From: Apostichopus parvimensis
Lineage: Eukaryota; Echinodermata; Holothuroidea; Aspidochirotida; Stichopodidae
Direction: 5' to 3'
NCBI GenBank assembly: GCA_000934455.1
Contig: KN882872.1
Span: forward strand, 135,048 to 176,726
Length of the DNA stretch: 41,679 nt
Positions 13,001-20,900 of this stretch are shown one piece after another. The notes beneath the pieces were generated by a model. That model searched no databases. It had not been told where the DNA came from and saw only the letters and a list, made by a program, of their open reading frames with translations. The position numbers and the translations under genes were made by a program. Within the stretch, counting starts at the first letter, position 1, and each line of letters begins with the position of its first letter.

Positions 13001-13954
13001 CCTACTAACTGCAAATGTTAGAATGAAGCAAAACTTGTGCACAATGCAAATTAAAGGTTTAAGGGCAGACAATTTAATTCATTTGAATTAATTTTAATTC
13101 TGTACCGTAATACACTGTAGAAGGCATCAAAGTTGTTAACCACTACTTGATATCCTTTGGACCTAACAGTCAACTTGCAACCTGTGGAAAATAAAAATGG
13201 AAAAGAGAAGATTTAGAATTTAAAACTGGACACATGTGATAAAACATGCAGAGACATCTAACCAAAGGCTTATATGATATCTAGGCTCATTGTACAATAT
13301 GTGCATATTAAACAGCAATTTTGTGCTTAGTCTGCAAGTTTTCTAAACCTATAGTACTGCACTGATCTGAATGTCTGAGCTGAGTGTCTGAAACTGAACA
13401 ATAAGTTTGTAATTGACTAATTGATCAAGTTTAGATAGTCTCTTACAGAAAAAGTTTCCACAAAATGTAGAAGCACCCTCAAGCTAATTACTTGCATAAT
13501 GAACTCTAGGCAATTCCCAACAGTTCACCACACCAACTTTTTTTTATCTTTTGAAGGACTAGTGATAACATGTACATAGAAAAAATGCAGTTTGGAAACT
13601 TTCATAGGTGTTTTCATTTCATTAACTCATAGATTACAGAAACTTGACTATTCAAGCCTAGTATGACTAACATTGTTATAAGATAAATGTCATATCCAAA
13701 ACAATTCCTTTCAAAAGGACAGCTTCAAGTCTTCAGTAGCAGCCACTGAGAATCGCAACAAGACTTTAAGAACCATAACTCATTAGCTGTTAAGTACTGA
13801 CTACTGCCCTAAAGTCTCAATTAGCAATATGGCGCAACTCACCAAGAACTATTTCTGTTAATTGTCGGACTGGGAACACTTCGTCCACCACGTACTGGTT
13901 TGTTCCAGATGATTCAAGAAGTCCTCTCTGATTTAATGGGATGACAAACTCCAT
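936..13954 (-). CDS. NCAPD2: Condensin I subunit D2 (NCAPD2/CAP-D2), 3'-truncated by window edge; join of 18 coding exons
   Basis: Non-SMC HEAT-repeat subunit of condensin I. With NCAPH, NCAPG and the SMC2/SMC4 ATPases it compacts mitotic chromosomes. Coding segments on the minus strand, in order, are 13954-13843, 13181-13106, 12514-12456, 11964-11786, 11183-11041, 10677-10556, 10068-9945, 8954-8807, 8193-8071, 6891-6682, 6000-5916, 5339-5201, 4794-4669, 4144-4059, 3231-3077, 2547-2294, 1482-1261 and 1068-936. They sum to 2,496 nt (832 codons) with consistent phase at every junction and GT-AG splice sites throughout. Recognition rests on blocks shared with vertebrate NCAPD2: NQYVVDEV near residue 20, QHFEHL near 240, KSIVGEI near 265, LTHLDGE near 318, RQQAVLELTVGRLHDKS near 395-411, VLVQYLQ near 627, VWSKEEAVKEAVVAAYRQLYLN near 685-706, and LEELICEFV near 740. 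Residues 1-140 fit the Cnd1 N-terminal region and the rest is alpha-solenoid. Vertebrate NCAPD2 is about 1,400 residues, so the C-terminal 40% is missing here. Confidence 0.95.
1261..1482 (-). CDS. NCAPD2: NCAPD2 exon 18 (its acceptor is copied three more times upstream in the intron)
   Basis: Residues 714-788. RARSLNIVRNLMLLM, ATIGQITSLEELICEFV and FQILWEIF correspond to RAKAQALIQNLSLLL, ASVGTIQCLEEILCEFV and TQLLWERA. The true acceptor (TACACAG) is the one that continues into the full exon body. Copies at 1658, 1831 and 1995 do not. Confidence 0.95.
1452..2135. repeat. Tandem array of four units built from the NCAPD2 exon 18 acceptor junction
   Basis: Units of 176, 173 and 164 bp. Each carries TACACAG (or TACGCAG) on the minus strand followed by AGCGAGGAGCCT-like exon sequence, plus about 130 bp of intron (AACAGTTTGACAAATTAAA). 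Acceptor-equivalent exon starts are at 1482 (true), 1658, 1831 and 1995. Confidence 0.92.
2294..2547 (-). CDS. NCAPD2: NCAPD2 exon 17
   Basis: Residues 630-714. FEFGVTNSQEGVRKMMVLVW and KEAVVAAYRQLYLNSEGA are near-diagnostic for NCAPD2 (vertebrate FQFGVPQALFGVRRMLPLIW, REAVLNAYRQLYLNPKG). Donor GTAAGG, acceptor CTACAG. Confidence 0.96.
3077..3231 (-). CDS. NCAPD2: NCAPD2 exon 16
   Basis: Residues 578-629. The variable N-terminal part is followed by VTKQQVLVQYLQ, matching VKQEMLVQYLQ. Donor GTATGT, acceptor TTTCAG. Confidence 0.92.
3341..3590 (+). mobile_element. SINE family A, copy 2, full length, tRNA-derived head
   Basis: The head has a tRNA-like A box (TAGCTCAGTGG) and B box (GGTTCGAGTC) and acceptor-stem-like ends (GGAGTGT, ACTCC). 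A body of about 90 bp follows, then a hairpin-rich 3' domain and an (ACATA) repeat tail. It sits in NCAPD2 intron 15, antisense to the gene. The head is followed directly by the body, so this is not a free tRNA gene. Confidence 0.9.
4059..4144 (-). CDS. NCAPD2: NCAPD2 exon 15
   Basis: Residues 549-578. An acidic stretch (DEQDVEDDTDSEGD) precedes KEMFRILKVIYT, which corresponds to TRLLNILGLIFKG. Acceptor TTTCAG, donor GTAAAT. Confidence 0.9.
4669..4794 (-). CDS. NCAPD2: NCAPD2 exon 14
   Basis: Residues 507-549. IRTYLTEFSLLKAVQLLKAA resembles IYQLLAKASYKKAIILTREA of vertebrates. Acceptor TTCTAG, donor GTATGT. Confidence 0.9.
5201..5339 (-). CDS. NCAPD2: NCAPD2 exon 13
   Basis: Residues 461-507. 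Acidic and poorly conserved (WKNIEEELEKILAETEHDED), equivalent to the EEEWEAMLPELKSTL linker in vertebrates. Assignment rests on position, charge and phase continuity with exons 12 and 14. Confidence 0.87.
5474..5708 (+). mobile_element. SINE family A, copy 3, full length
   Basis: Same architecture as copy 2, with small differences in the B-box region (GTCCAGAGTTCGAGTC) and in the third hairpin context. It lies in NCAPD2 intron 12, antisense to the gene. Confidence 0.9.
5916..6000 (-). CDS. NCAPD2: NCAPD2 exon 12
   Basis: Residues 433-461. A charged LEASLEKEKEKL stretch corresponds to the LQKETQKLQEM linker helix after the conserved solenoid block. Acceptor TTTTAG, donor GTACGT. Confidence 0.9.
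6125..6142. repeat. Example of the window's long C/G homopolymers
   Basis: An 18-nt C run here. Other long runs lie near 4473-4487 (G), 7818-7828 (C), 19806-19819 (C), 33789-33799 (G), 34440-34450 (G), 36911-36928 (G) and 38154-38167 (C). All are non-coding. Confidence 0.9.
6682..6891 (-). CDS. NCAPD2: NCAPD2 exon 11
   Basis: Residues 363-432, a symmetric exon of 70 codons. VNAFCRSRSLQVW, IPLTRQQAVLELTVGRLHDKS and IQLLTALLTSNPFAAK make this the strongest single family match in the gene. Acceptor CCACAG, donor GTTTGT. Confidence 0.96.
6965..7142 (-). mobile_element. SINE family B, tRNA-derived, minus-strand copy
   Basis: On the minus strand the head reads GGGGCAGGATAGCTCTGTGG and then AACCCTGTGGTC and GGTTGCTGGTTCAATGACC, a degenerate tRNA fold. 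The body shares TTTCCAGTTTGTTTT and TTACTTACAT-type 3' sequence with the copies at 9.7 and 31.5 kb. NCAPD2 intron 10. Confidence 0.6.
8071..8193 (-). CDS. NCAPD2: NCAPD2 exon 10
   Basis: Residues 322-362, a symmetric phase-0 exon of 41 codons. SYTMRNGILTAMGNIVCKVLSG matches NYMMRNAVLAAMAEMVLQVLSG. Acceptor AATCAG, donor GTAAAA. Confidence 0.95.
8641..8850. repeat. Tandem duplication of the NCAPD2 exon 9 donor junction
   Basis: 8641-8733 and 8764-8850 are near-identical. Each holds the last 44 nt of exon 9, the GTATAATAAT donor and about 45 bp of intron (GGGAGCCCTTTGGGAGG on the minus strand). The distal copy differs by two extra AAT triplets. The true junction is at 8807. Confidence 0.93.
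8807..8954 (-). CDS. NCAPD2: NCAPD2 exon 9 (its 3' end and donor are duplicated downstream)
   Basis: Residues 272-321. RDNSGTRGYAGFISEL and PSMSLLLTHLDGE align with RDPSGTKGFAAFLTEL and SSMCILLDHLDGE. The donor is GTATAA, which is weak, and the first downstream codons are GTA TAA, so reading through gives an immediate stop. The last 44 nt and the intron start are repeated at 8641-8733. Confidence 0.94.
9007..9140. repeat. AT-rich microsatellite (TATA/TAGATA)
   Basis: Almost uninterrupted TATATATA with GATA and CACA interruptions over 130 bp in NCAPD2 intron 8, just upstream of exon 9 on the minus strand. Open frames across it are meaningless. Confidence 0.9.
9418..9500 (-). mobile_element. 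Possible tRNA-derived SINE head
   Basis: On the minus strand, GGTAGAGCGCAGGGCTTTGT, then ACCGTGAGGTGCCTGGTTTGAATTC, looks like the D-arm to T-arm of a tRNA. No clear tail was found. It may belong to family B. NCAPD2 intron 8. Confidence 0.35.
9697..9835 (+). mobile_element. SINE family B, 5'-truncated copy
   Basis: The anticodon-arm-to-B-box part (GGTTAACCCTGAGGTCAACG, then GTTCACATCC) is followed by TTTCCAGTTTGTTTTCCATT and GTTCATTTACTTATAA, as in the copies at 7.0 and 31.5 kb. NCAPD2 intron 8. Confidence 0.55.
9945..10068 (-). CDS. NCAPD2: NCAPD2 exon 8
   Basis: Residues 231-272. It contains LLQHFEHLTVPLAQAI and GVKSIVGEIIR, among the most conserved parts of the family's N-terminal half. 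Donor GTAGGT, acceptor CGTAG. Confidence 0.95.
10124..10406. mobile_element. Non-autonomous hAT-like MITE (283 bp)
   Basis: Perfect 14-bp terminal inverted repeats CAGGGATGTGCCCA / TGGGCACATCCCTG, with the CAGGG...CCCTG ends typical of hAT. GCCCAGCACT-type subrepeats occur several times inside. Flanks (TACATACG / CATAAGGA) do not give a clean 8-bp duplication. There is no transposase. NCAPD2 intron 7. Confidence 0.65.
10556..10677 (-). CDS. NCAPD2: NCAPD2 exon 7
   Basis: Residues 190-231. LVSGSCYKMLETPEV and VIAILVKRYNHGLS correspond to LVTGCCYRLLENPT and ALTRYNHMLS. Acceptor TATTAG, donor GTAAGT. Confidence 0.94.
11041..11183 (-). CDS. NCAPD2: NCAPD2 exon 6
   Basis: Residues 143-190. A basic SRKKKK stretch precedes MDWEAERANYLEAM and the signature RRLWDPPVVEEEFV, which matches RHLWNHSIIEEEFV in vertebrates. 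Donor GTGAGG, acceptor AAACAG. Confidence 0.94.
11786..11964 (-). CDS. NCAPD2: NCAPD2 exon 5
   Basis: Residues 83-142. It contains NEIKMVVYLLCQLADAFETE, matching the vertebrate segment on the first solenoid helices (NALKMNCYALIRLLESFET). The donor is GTAAGT, and the exon ends in phase 0 after SKR. Confidence 0.93.
12026..12135. repeat. Short minisatellite, about 21-nt unit
   Basis: Repeats of AAAATGGACAAATTGCTATG and variants (AAAATGGAAAATTTGCTATG), about five copies, within 60 bp upstream of the NCAPD2 exon 5 acceptor (minus strand), where the branch point would lie. Confidence 0.8.
12456..12514 (-). CDS. NCAPD2: NCAPD2 exon 4
   Basis: Short 59-nt exon for residues 63-83 (NFGHLGSEFREEAWDILMT). 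Acceptor TTTCAG, donor GTAAGA. Phase 2 in, phase 1 out, which joins exons 3 and 5 in frame. Confidence 0.9.
13106..13181 (-). CDS. NCAPD2: NCAPD2 exon 3
   Basis: Encodes about residues 38-63. The block VVVNNFDAFYSVLR corresponds to the QHFDTIYSIL stretch of vertebrate NCAPD2. Acceptor CCACAG, donor GTACAG. Phase 1 in, phase 2 out. Confidence 0.9.
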
Positions 13955-13963
13955 CTTTGTTTT
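13843..13963 (-). CDS. NCAPD2: NCAPD2 exon 2 (start codon at 13954-13952)
   Basis: Encodes residues 1-37 plus one base. It opens MEFVIPL and contains SGTNQYVVDEVFPV, which aligns with the extreme N-terminus of vertebrate NCAPD2. The ATG has a good context (AAAG before it, G after it) and follows the acceptor by 9 nt. No earlier in-frame ATG is present in the exon. Confidence 0.93.
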
Positions 13964-14669
13964 CTATAAGAATAGCAGAAAATTGTGGTTTAAAGAACTT
14001 AATGTGTCCACACAATATTATTAATAAAATAACTTCCAAGAAGCCTTGAAGTAACTACACTGAGCTAGGCCTATGAAATTCAATTGCACGACATAATTTA
14101 TTGACTGGTAGGGTTTACCCGACTGGCACTGGTACTTGGGAGCCTTATTTCATCATAAGTTTAAGGTAAAATAAAAGCAAAAAAAAAACAAATATGCCAG
14201 GAAAAAGGAAGGGAATGAAATCAATCTAATGAATAATATGGAAAAGAAGCCTGAACATAGAAATGTGTACCAGGGTCGGGAGTTAGTAGCACTTACTCAG
14301 TGTACTGCATGCTAGCCATAACTTAGGTTAACACTAGGCTACAATAAACGTTGTGTCACTGTATGCTTAGTTACACAAATGTTGTACCTAGCCTACTCTG
14401 CATACCAAGGCCCACACTAAATAAAGCTACTGACTGTATCCTAGGTTATAGGCATAACTTAGGCATAACGTTACTCATGAGCTTTTGTCGTATCATGAAA
14501 AAGTTTAAATTTAAGTGTGAAAAGTAATATCTCATACATTATTTCGATATCTTCTTCAGTCTGTATCGCCGCGTTATTCCTGTTGGTATTTCAGTTGCAC
14601 ATAACGTAATAGGCCTAGCCTGTGTAATACTTATACTGCTACGTGAACGGTAATTCGATTCAAACTTAC

Positions 14670-14760
14670 CCGCTTGTTGACGGTTATCGCGGGCCTAGAA
14701 TTATGGAACGCCAATCAAGTCAAAATTCGTTGGCTTTATTTCCTGTCCGTATCAGAGTAA
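14670..14760 (-). other. NCAPD2: Probable non-coding first exon of NCAPD2
   Basis: Coding exon 2 begins with a splice acceptor only 9 nt before its ATG, so an upstream leader exon is expected. A good donor (G, then GTAAGTTT on the minus strand) ends at 14670. The sequence upstream of it up to about 14760 has no ATG and contains an ATTGG (CCAAT-type) element. The outer boundary is a guess, since the transcription start cannot be read from sequence. Confidence 0.5.
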
Positions 14761-16184
14761 AGACAGCACACCTGTATTACAGATGATCATAATTATTGAA
14801 ATCCTTCAGGAGACCTTGTCCATATGCCTGATCATTCTCTGAGAACACTGCCCATACAAACATCAGTCATTTGGGCTGATAAACTGACTCAAAACAAAGG
14901 GGGAGGAGGAAGGAGGGGGATCGAAGGAACGACAGAAGAAAAGGGGGTCCACGTCCCATCTTCTTCCTCCTAGTCCAGCGAGCTCCAGCGAGCTTGCTGG
15001 AAATTATCTGCATCTATCAACAACATAGAGATGTTATGGTAAAAATACGATTTTATTTTGCAAATTTGGAGATATTTTATGAATGCATCTGGAAACAATA
15101 CATTAAATGGTGTCATTATTCTTATTTATCTTCAAATCTTTTCTTCTTCTTAGTGATACTTCAATCTTTGAACTACATAGGCCTACAGAGAAAACTAATA
15201 TTTCAACCAAAAGTGGTAGTTTTAGGAAAGAGAACAGTGCATGCACTGCAGAGAGCTCCGAGCAAACGTTTCAGTTCTATCACTTTTCAAAGACGGAAGA
15301 ATCAACAAGAAGATTAGAAAAAGAAAATGTTGTGCTTTTATACATCTGCCATGATCACATCACAGATCACTCACTGTGATACATTTGATCTAGACGGCAA
15401 AATATTGAGATGAGGTTTTCAACTTACAGTGGATAAGTGTCTGGTTATCGTCTGATACTGAAATATCCGTTCAACAAAGAAATATCCAAGTTATGGAATC
15501 AGTGGTTTGAGGCTCCAAATCAGATCATCAGATCTCTATATCAATAGTAACAATGACACTTTCCATCCCAATTATTTTAGGCAAAGTGGACAGTAATATG
15601 AAATGAGTCAGTCTTTGCTCTGAAAACCAACTCTATTCACGGTCATAATACTATAGGACGACCATAGGCCTACAATCCGCGTGCCACTTATTTTTGTTCC
15701 TCCTTCAATTCCGTTCTGTTGACTTATGGGATAATCAACCCTTTTACTATACTTCTCTTTTAATAAAAATTTGAAAAATAAAACACAAAAATTAAAAAGC
15801 CTATCTAATATAAGATCCGTGATCCAACAGCCTAGTGAAGCCAAGGGAATTTCCCCGATGCGGGTGCACGATGATTATTAACCACAGCACAACAAAGTTT
15901 GTGGAAGCAGATTCGGTGGCACAGATCTCTGTCAAATAGAATTTGTCATCGTAAAATTTATAGCTTTTTCATCTTACGTTCAATATCTTCAGAGTGAAAG
16001 GCATGATAAAAGGCCGTCCAGTCTAAAGCGATGATATGGGTTAGTTTAGTGGATTAACGTAAATTTAGGCTACCGCAAACTAGACCATTTTTGGGTAGGC
16101 CTATCCTAACGTTGACTAACTGTTATACTGTTTACACTGCGATTGCAAAAGGCGCACCATCCATGTGAACGGTCAGTGAGGGTG
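14761..16184. other. Intergenic, NCAPD2 upstream side; no gene seen
   Basis: AT-rich, with a purine-rich patch (GGGGGAGGAGGAAGGAGGGG near 14900) and no conserved coding frame on either strand. Frames at 14994-15379 and 15608-15844 have no recognisable content. Confidence 0.6.
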
Positions 16185-16540
16185 GGGCCTATTGACCCGG
16201 CCGCCGAGTGAATAGCGAGCGGAGCTTATCGGCCCGGCCGCCGGGTGAATAGCGAACAGTGTGGCTTATCGACCCGGCTGCCGAAATGAATGGCGCGGGA
16301 GAATAGCGATTGCGTTTGTTTGTGTGGGGGTCGATCGCCGCTGATGATCCGCAGCGCAGGCAATTGCAGACTTTAATAGCCCGGCCTACTGAACACATGC
16401 GCTTGCCCTGCCTGACGTACGTGCGTAGGCCTACACAGGACTGTGCACAACTTCCATGGCACCATCTACAGCCGGGTGAATAGCGATCGGGGCTTAGAGG
16501 CCCGGCGGCCGGGTCAATAGCCACTACCGTCAGTGAGTGA
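16185..16540. repeat. CpG-rich degenerate minisatellite in the intergenic region
   Basis: Repeated CCCGGCCGCCGGGTGAATAG, then CGA, at about 16196, 16232, 16276, 16470 and 16500, each preceded by GGCTTATCGA or GGCTTAGAGG. It is strongly GC- and CpG-rich against an AT-rich background. It lies 1.2 kb upstream of the TTI1 coding start and could hold the TTI1 promoter. Confidence 0.75.
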
Positions 16541-17764
16541 AGGTGATTATCGTGAAACCAGTACCTCTGTAGGATAGGCGTATAACAGGTTTAATAACAC
16601 TGTCTTTTCAACTGTTAATCGAAGACGATGGTCTCCTAAGCGGTTTAAGTTCATCCACAGTTTCTCCCAGTTAATCTAAGGTAGACTAGGCCTACCTTTA
16701 TTCCTTAAAAGTTCCTATGTAATGGTAGCATAAAAACATAGGCCTAGCCTAGGTCTATTCTAACTTGGGATCTGTATTGCATGGCAATCATTAAATTGGA
16801 CAATGGACGCGATCATAAATCTGTCAAACTACCCTAGGCCCTGACAGTAAATTTATCACTTTTTTATGAGGGATCAAACCTAAACATCAATTTCACATTT
16901 AGGCTATGTTAATTTGTGAAACTAAGAGCAGATTTATATTGTGTTGCTCTCTCTTCTCATCCTTCTGAACCCTATTCTGAAAAGGCACTTTTATAGGCCA
17001 ACTGTAACTATTTACGATATGACTGTGAGCAGAGTTTGTTAACACATAATCCAATAAGCCGATATTGAGGGACTTTTGGAGGTAGTGAAATTATAATTAT
17101 AGCTCTTAGCAATGCAAAGTGTCAAATTTGCACACTAATGAAAGACATGCCTGTGTTGTACATAGATTCATACTTAAGCAATTAAGGCCAACAAATGGCA
17201 AAAAGTACAGCTAGCGTTTGGTGTTTGGAATACAGTGCAGTAACTTGACTTTTTCTGTCTCAAAACATATTGGAACCTATCACTTCAAGTTGGTGAAATT
17301 TCTGCTTTGGAACCTAGTTGAAAGTACTGTTGGCAAACAACATCTAAATTCATTATCTGTACAATTTTAATGATACCTTCCTGAAATGCATCAGCCACAA
17401 CAATATCAGGTAATATCTTTGATATTGCAGACACAGGGAGTGCCTCACATTCAAAAGTTTTTGAGTTAATTGAGGAAAACATATGAACTAACTGCTTTAT
17501 ATCTACTGCAATAAACCTGTAAATGTGAACAGAAGTGAGAGGGCCATGCTTGTCGATCCTAGTTAGCCGACTAAGGACACATTGAAAAATACACCTGTAG
17601 ATGTACAGGCAAATTAATTGGACCAGTGAACAACAAAGTAACACAAGGACAGATACAAGGCTGAAGAGTGATGTTATGATGGAAGTTCCATTGTAATAGA
17701 GGTGAAATTTGGTTGTATAATTTATAAAATTTGCAATTCTACCATTTTTATTTTCATTTTATAG
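16541..17764. other. Intergenic / possible TTI1 leader intron; no gene seen
   Basis: AT-rich with several AGGCCTA motifs. The minus frame at 17285-17644 has no family match that I recognise. If the TTI1 leader is spliced, part of this is its first intron. Confidence 0.5.
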
Positions 17765-17782
17765 TGCGAGATGTAAGCAAAT
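17765..17782 (+). promoter_or_regulatory. TTI1: TTI1 5' leader with a minimal AUG-stop upstream ORF
   Basis: A pyrimidine-rich acceptor ending at 17764 (TTTTATAG) suggests that the leader is spliced onto the first coding exon here. The leader contains ATG TAA at 17771-17776, a start codon followed at once by a stop, 6 nt before the main ATG. Such start-stop elements can stall or divert ribosomes. The upstream leader exon was not identified. Confidence 0.5.
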
Positions 17783-17964
17783 ATGGGTGAGAGACTTTTT
17801 CAAAAACTGAAACCCGTCTGCGTTGACCTGGTAAGGTCCCCTTCTTTAGATACTCTTAGCTCATTATCCTCCATCCTCAATGATGCCGACCGGGAGAGCT
17901 TACAACCTCTGCAACAGTATGTGCTGCTTCCTCTCAGAATAATCCTTAAGGGAGAGCCTCAAAG
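17783..17964 (+). CDS. TTI1: TTI1 exon 1 (coding)
   Basis: Residues 1-61. It starts MGERLFQKLKPVCVDL and contains LQPLQQYVLLPLRIILK, matching LRPVCVQL and LQELQQYILFPLRFTLK at the vertebrate N-terminus. Donor GTGAAT. Confidence 0.95.
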
Positions 17965-20900
17965 GTGAATGTACTTTCTTTATTTCTAAATCTAATGGAA
18001 GATAAAGTATTGCAAGGTTTTGTTTCTTCTGACAGACATCAGGGCTTGAATTTATTCCATCGCTCCGGCAACACAGAAATAACTCACAAAATTAGAAATA
18101 TGGTCTGGTGCTTAAAATATGGCAAGATGGTATTGTTAGCAATCCCACAAATTAGTTTTTCCAGCAAAAAAAAGAATTTAACATTTTAATATCATAGATT
18201 GCAGGGTAACTATTTCTTACAGTGGCAGAGAAATAAGATTGTTAAAATTTGAACATGTTGAACATTATTAGACTTTATAGCTTATTTTGAATCATTACTG
18301 AGGACCTTAAATAATGTATTAAATTTCAAATGCAATTGTGTGGCTCTCTGATTGATAACCATTTTTGTTATATTTATCGGGTCAATAGTGTGATTAATTA
18401 TAAATATAAATACTTTTTATATTCCAGACCATCAGATATTATAGAGTTGGCCATTGATGTCATTGCGTCCGCCTTCAAGCACACAGAGGTCACTAGTTGG
18501 GAAGTGTTTTCTGATTTCTTTGTCATTCTCAGCTTACTCATTAGTTCTGGACCAGATAAAGCGAGAGGTTTGTAGGCATGCACGTGGGAGGGAGGCAGTG
18601 GGAGGGGGGGGGTGGATGGGCAGGGAAGAGTTGTAAAATATCTGTCATGGAATGCAGAAATATGTTTTCATTTGAGCATTTTCTGAAGACCTTTCTGAGT
18701 TGCACATATTTTGTAAAGCAACATAATCTGATTGTGGCCAACAGGACAGCACTTTTTTGAAGGAGCTCTCATTTCAACTGACAAGCAACAAGTAAACTTG
18801 CTTTTATCTTTTAATAAATTTAAGGAACTGACTTATGCCTGCTGGGGTATTAAGATATATACCACCACAGAATAAGGTCAAATTACAAATTGTCGGAATT
18901 TGGGTCACTTTAATTGAGAAGGTTACAAAAGTTGTGTTTCATACCACTTTAACACTTTTAGGTTTACCTGTTTCTCTATATTTTCAGCTGAGCCTTCTTC
19001 AGAAGAATTGAAACACAGTGCAACTAAATGTTTAACATCGCTTATACAGGCCAGCAATGAAGAGCAAGTATTCATATTTTAATATTCTTGTAACTTTCTA
19101 TATGCAAACATCTATTGTATCAATTGCACAATCCGTGCTGTGTAGTGCTCTTTAACAATTCTTCACTTCTGCAAACTTTTGGATTCTGGTTAGTTATTGT
19201 TTGAATCGGAAAGTGAGTTTGAAGTAAAGTCACTTGCCACAGATGCAATGGAGTGATGGTAATGTGTGTGTCTTCATCTCCACACATTATGGAGATATTG
19301 TCTGGATTGGCTGGGTTAAACTCTTGTCCCACACTCTTACAGATACGGATGTGAAGAAGTGATCATGGGGTATGAAATGGGATAGAAAATAGCAGGATAG
19401 ACTAGAATGGACTAGCCAAAATGAGACTGTGAGACCAGAATAACTCTAAGCTACACTACACTAAACAGAATACAACACACTAGACTAGAAAACACTAACT
19501 AGACAACACTAGAGTACCCTACAGTAGAGTAGACTACATTAGGCTACACTACACTATAAAGAATACCACCAAATATTAGACTACACTACAGTAGACTAGG
19601 CTGCACAACATTATATTGAATACAAAACCAATAGAATATAAAGCACTAGCTCAAGGGCAGCGGAAGCACTTTTAATCTGGGGGGGGCACCGACGTCGAAG
19701 GGCACTTTGCAGAAATTCGATTGGACTGATGCAGCCTGATATTTAGTACCCTTTATAACTTTTATTGTATTATCTTATTTGTGTATACACATCACTCCAT
19801 CAATGCCCCCCCCCCCCCCTCAAGGAAAAATGGCATACTAGCACGGCAATATCCAATGTGCAAATTGGGAAACAAATGACAAGTTTTCTTTCCAGACAAA
19901 ATGAGGTGAAATCATTATCAAGTCCCTGCTATGTCTAACTATGTCAAAATACGAAAGGATGGGGTAGGTTATGGGATATTAAAACTATACTCATTATTCA
20001 TAGTAGGCTACAGTATAAATGGCTTCTGCTTATTACAAAGTCACAATGTAATGTAGCAATGCTTTTTTTGAAAATGCATTACAGGGGCGTAGCCAGGATT
20101 TTCAAAGTTGTTGGCACGACTATCCGAGTGGAGCGCCACCATCGTTTGGCGCGGAGCGTACAAGTAAATTGTTGGTTTTACAAACCCCCCAGATGGCCGG
20201 AAATGGCCCTTCCCGAGTGTTCATTCTGGTTCCCTGGCCTCTTGCTAACTTGAGACACCTCATTCAATATCACTTTTAAACCCCCAAAACAAAACGAGTT
20301 AAAATAGTGCGTAATTCAATACTACATAATGTATTAAAAATTAGCAACATGTACAGAGTAGTCTTACTTTTCAACTTCTGATACTTCTGATACTGTTTTT
20401 ACAAGAAAGATAACTTGGCCAAACCTTGGACTAAATTGTTTATTTACTACATTTATGTATCATCTCTTTGAATTTCCATGTAATAGGATCCAGACAATCC
20501 AAACACATAAATTGCTTTTATTTCTATTTTGCAGTCATTCTAAGTTTCCTTGTATTCTTTCCACTGTAGAGTATTACTCAGACTGTATTCCTTACAGTTC
20601 CTGCCGCCTCTTGGACACGCGGTCTCCATCCTCCTCTCTGTCGTGGAGCAGGAACAGCTCCGAACTCTTAGAGTCGATGCAATGGTCTGTCTGTCCTGTT
20701 TGATGTGTGACTCTGGTGAGCTTTGTAACCTTTACTGTTCTTGACATTTAATCTAACTTCGAAAAGTAGAATTGTAAGTCGGACGATGAAAAATTGTTTA
20801 CTACAGTGAGATAATAGTTAATGTTGTGAAGCTTTCTGCTTCGTTAAGGTACCTTTCTTACCCCTGCTACCCAACCACCCCTCCCTCCTCACACAGCTGT

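Noticed and set aside
16189-16524. 111-codon minus-strand frame, Arg- and Gly-rich
   Set aside because: Produced by the CpG-rich minisatellite; periodic peptide follows the repeat.
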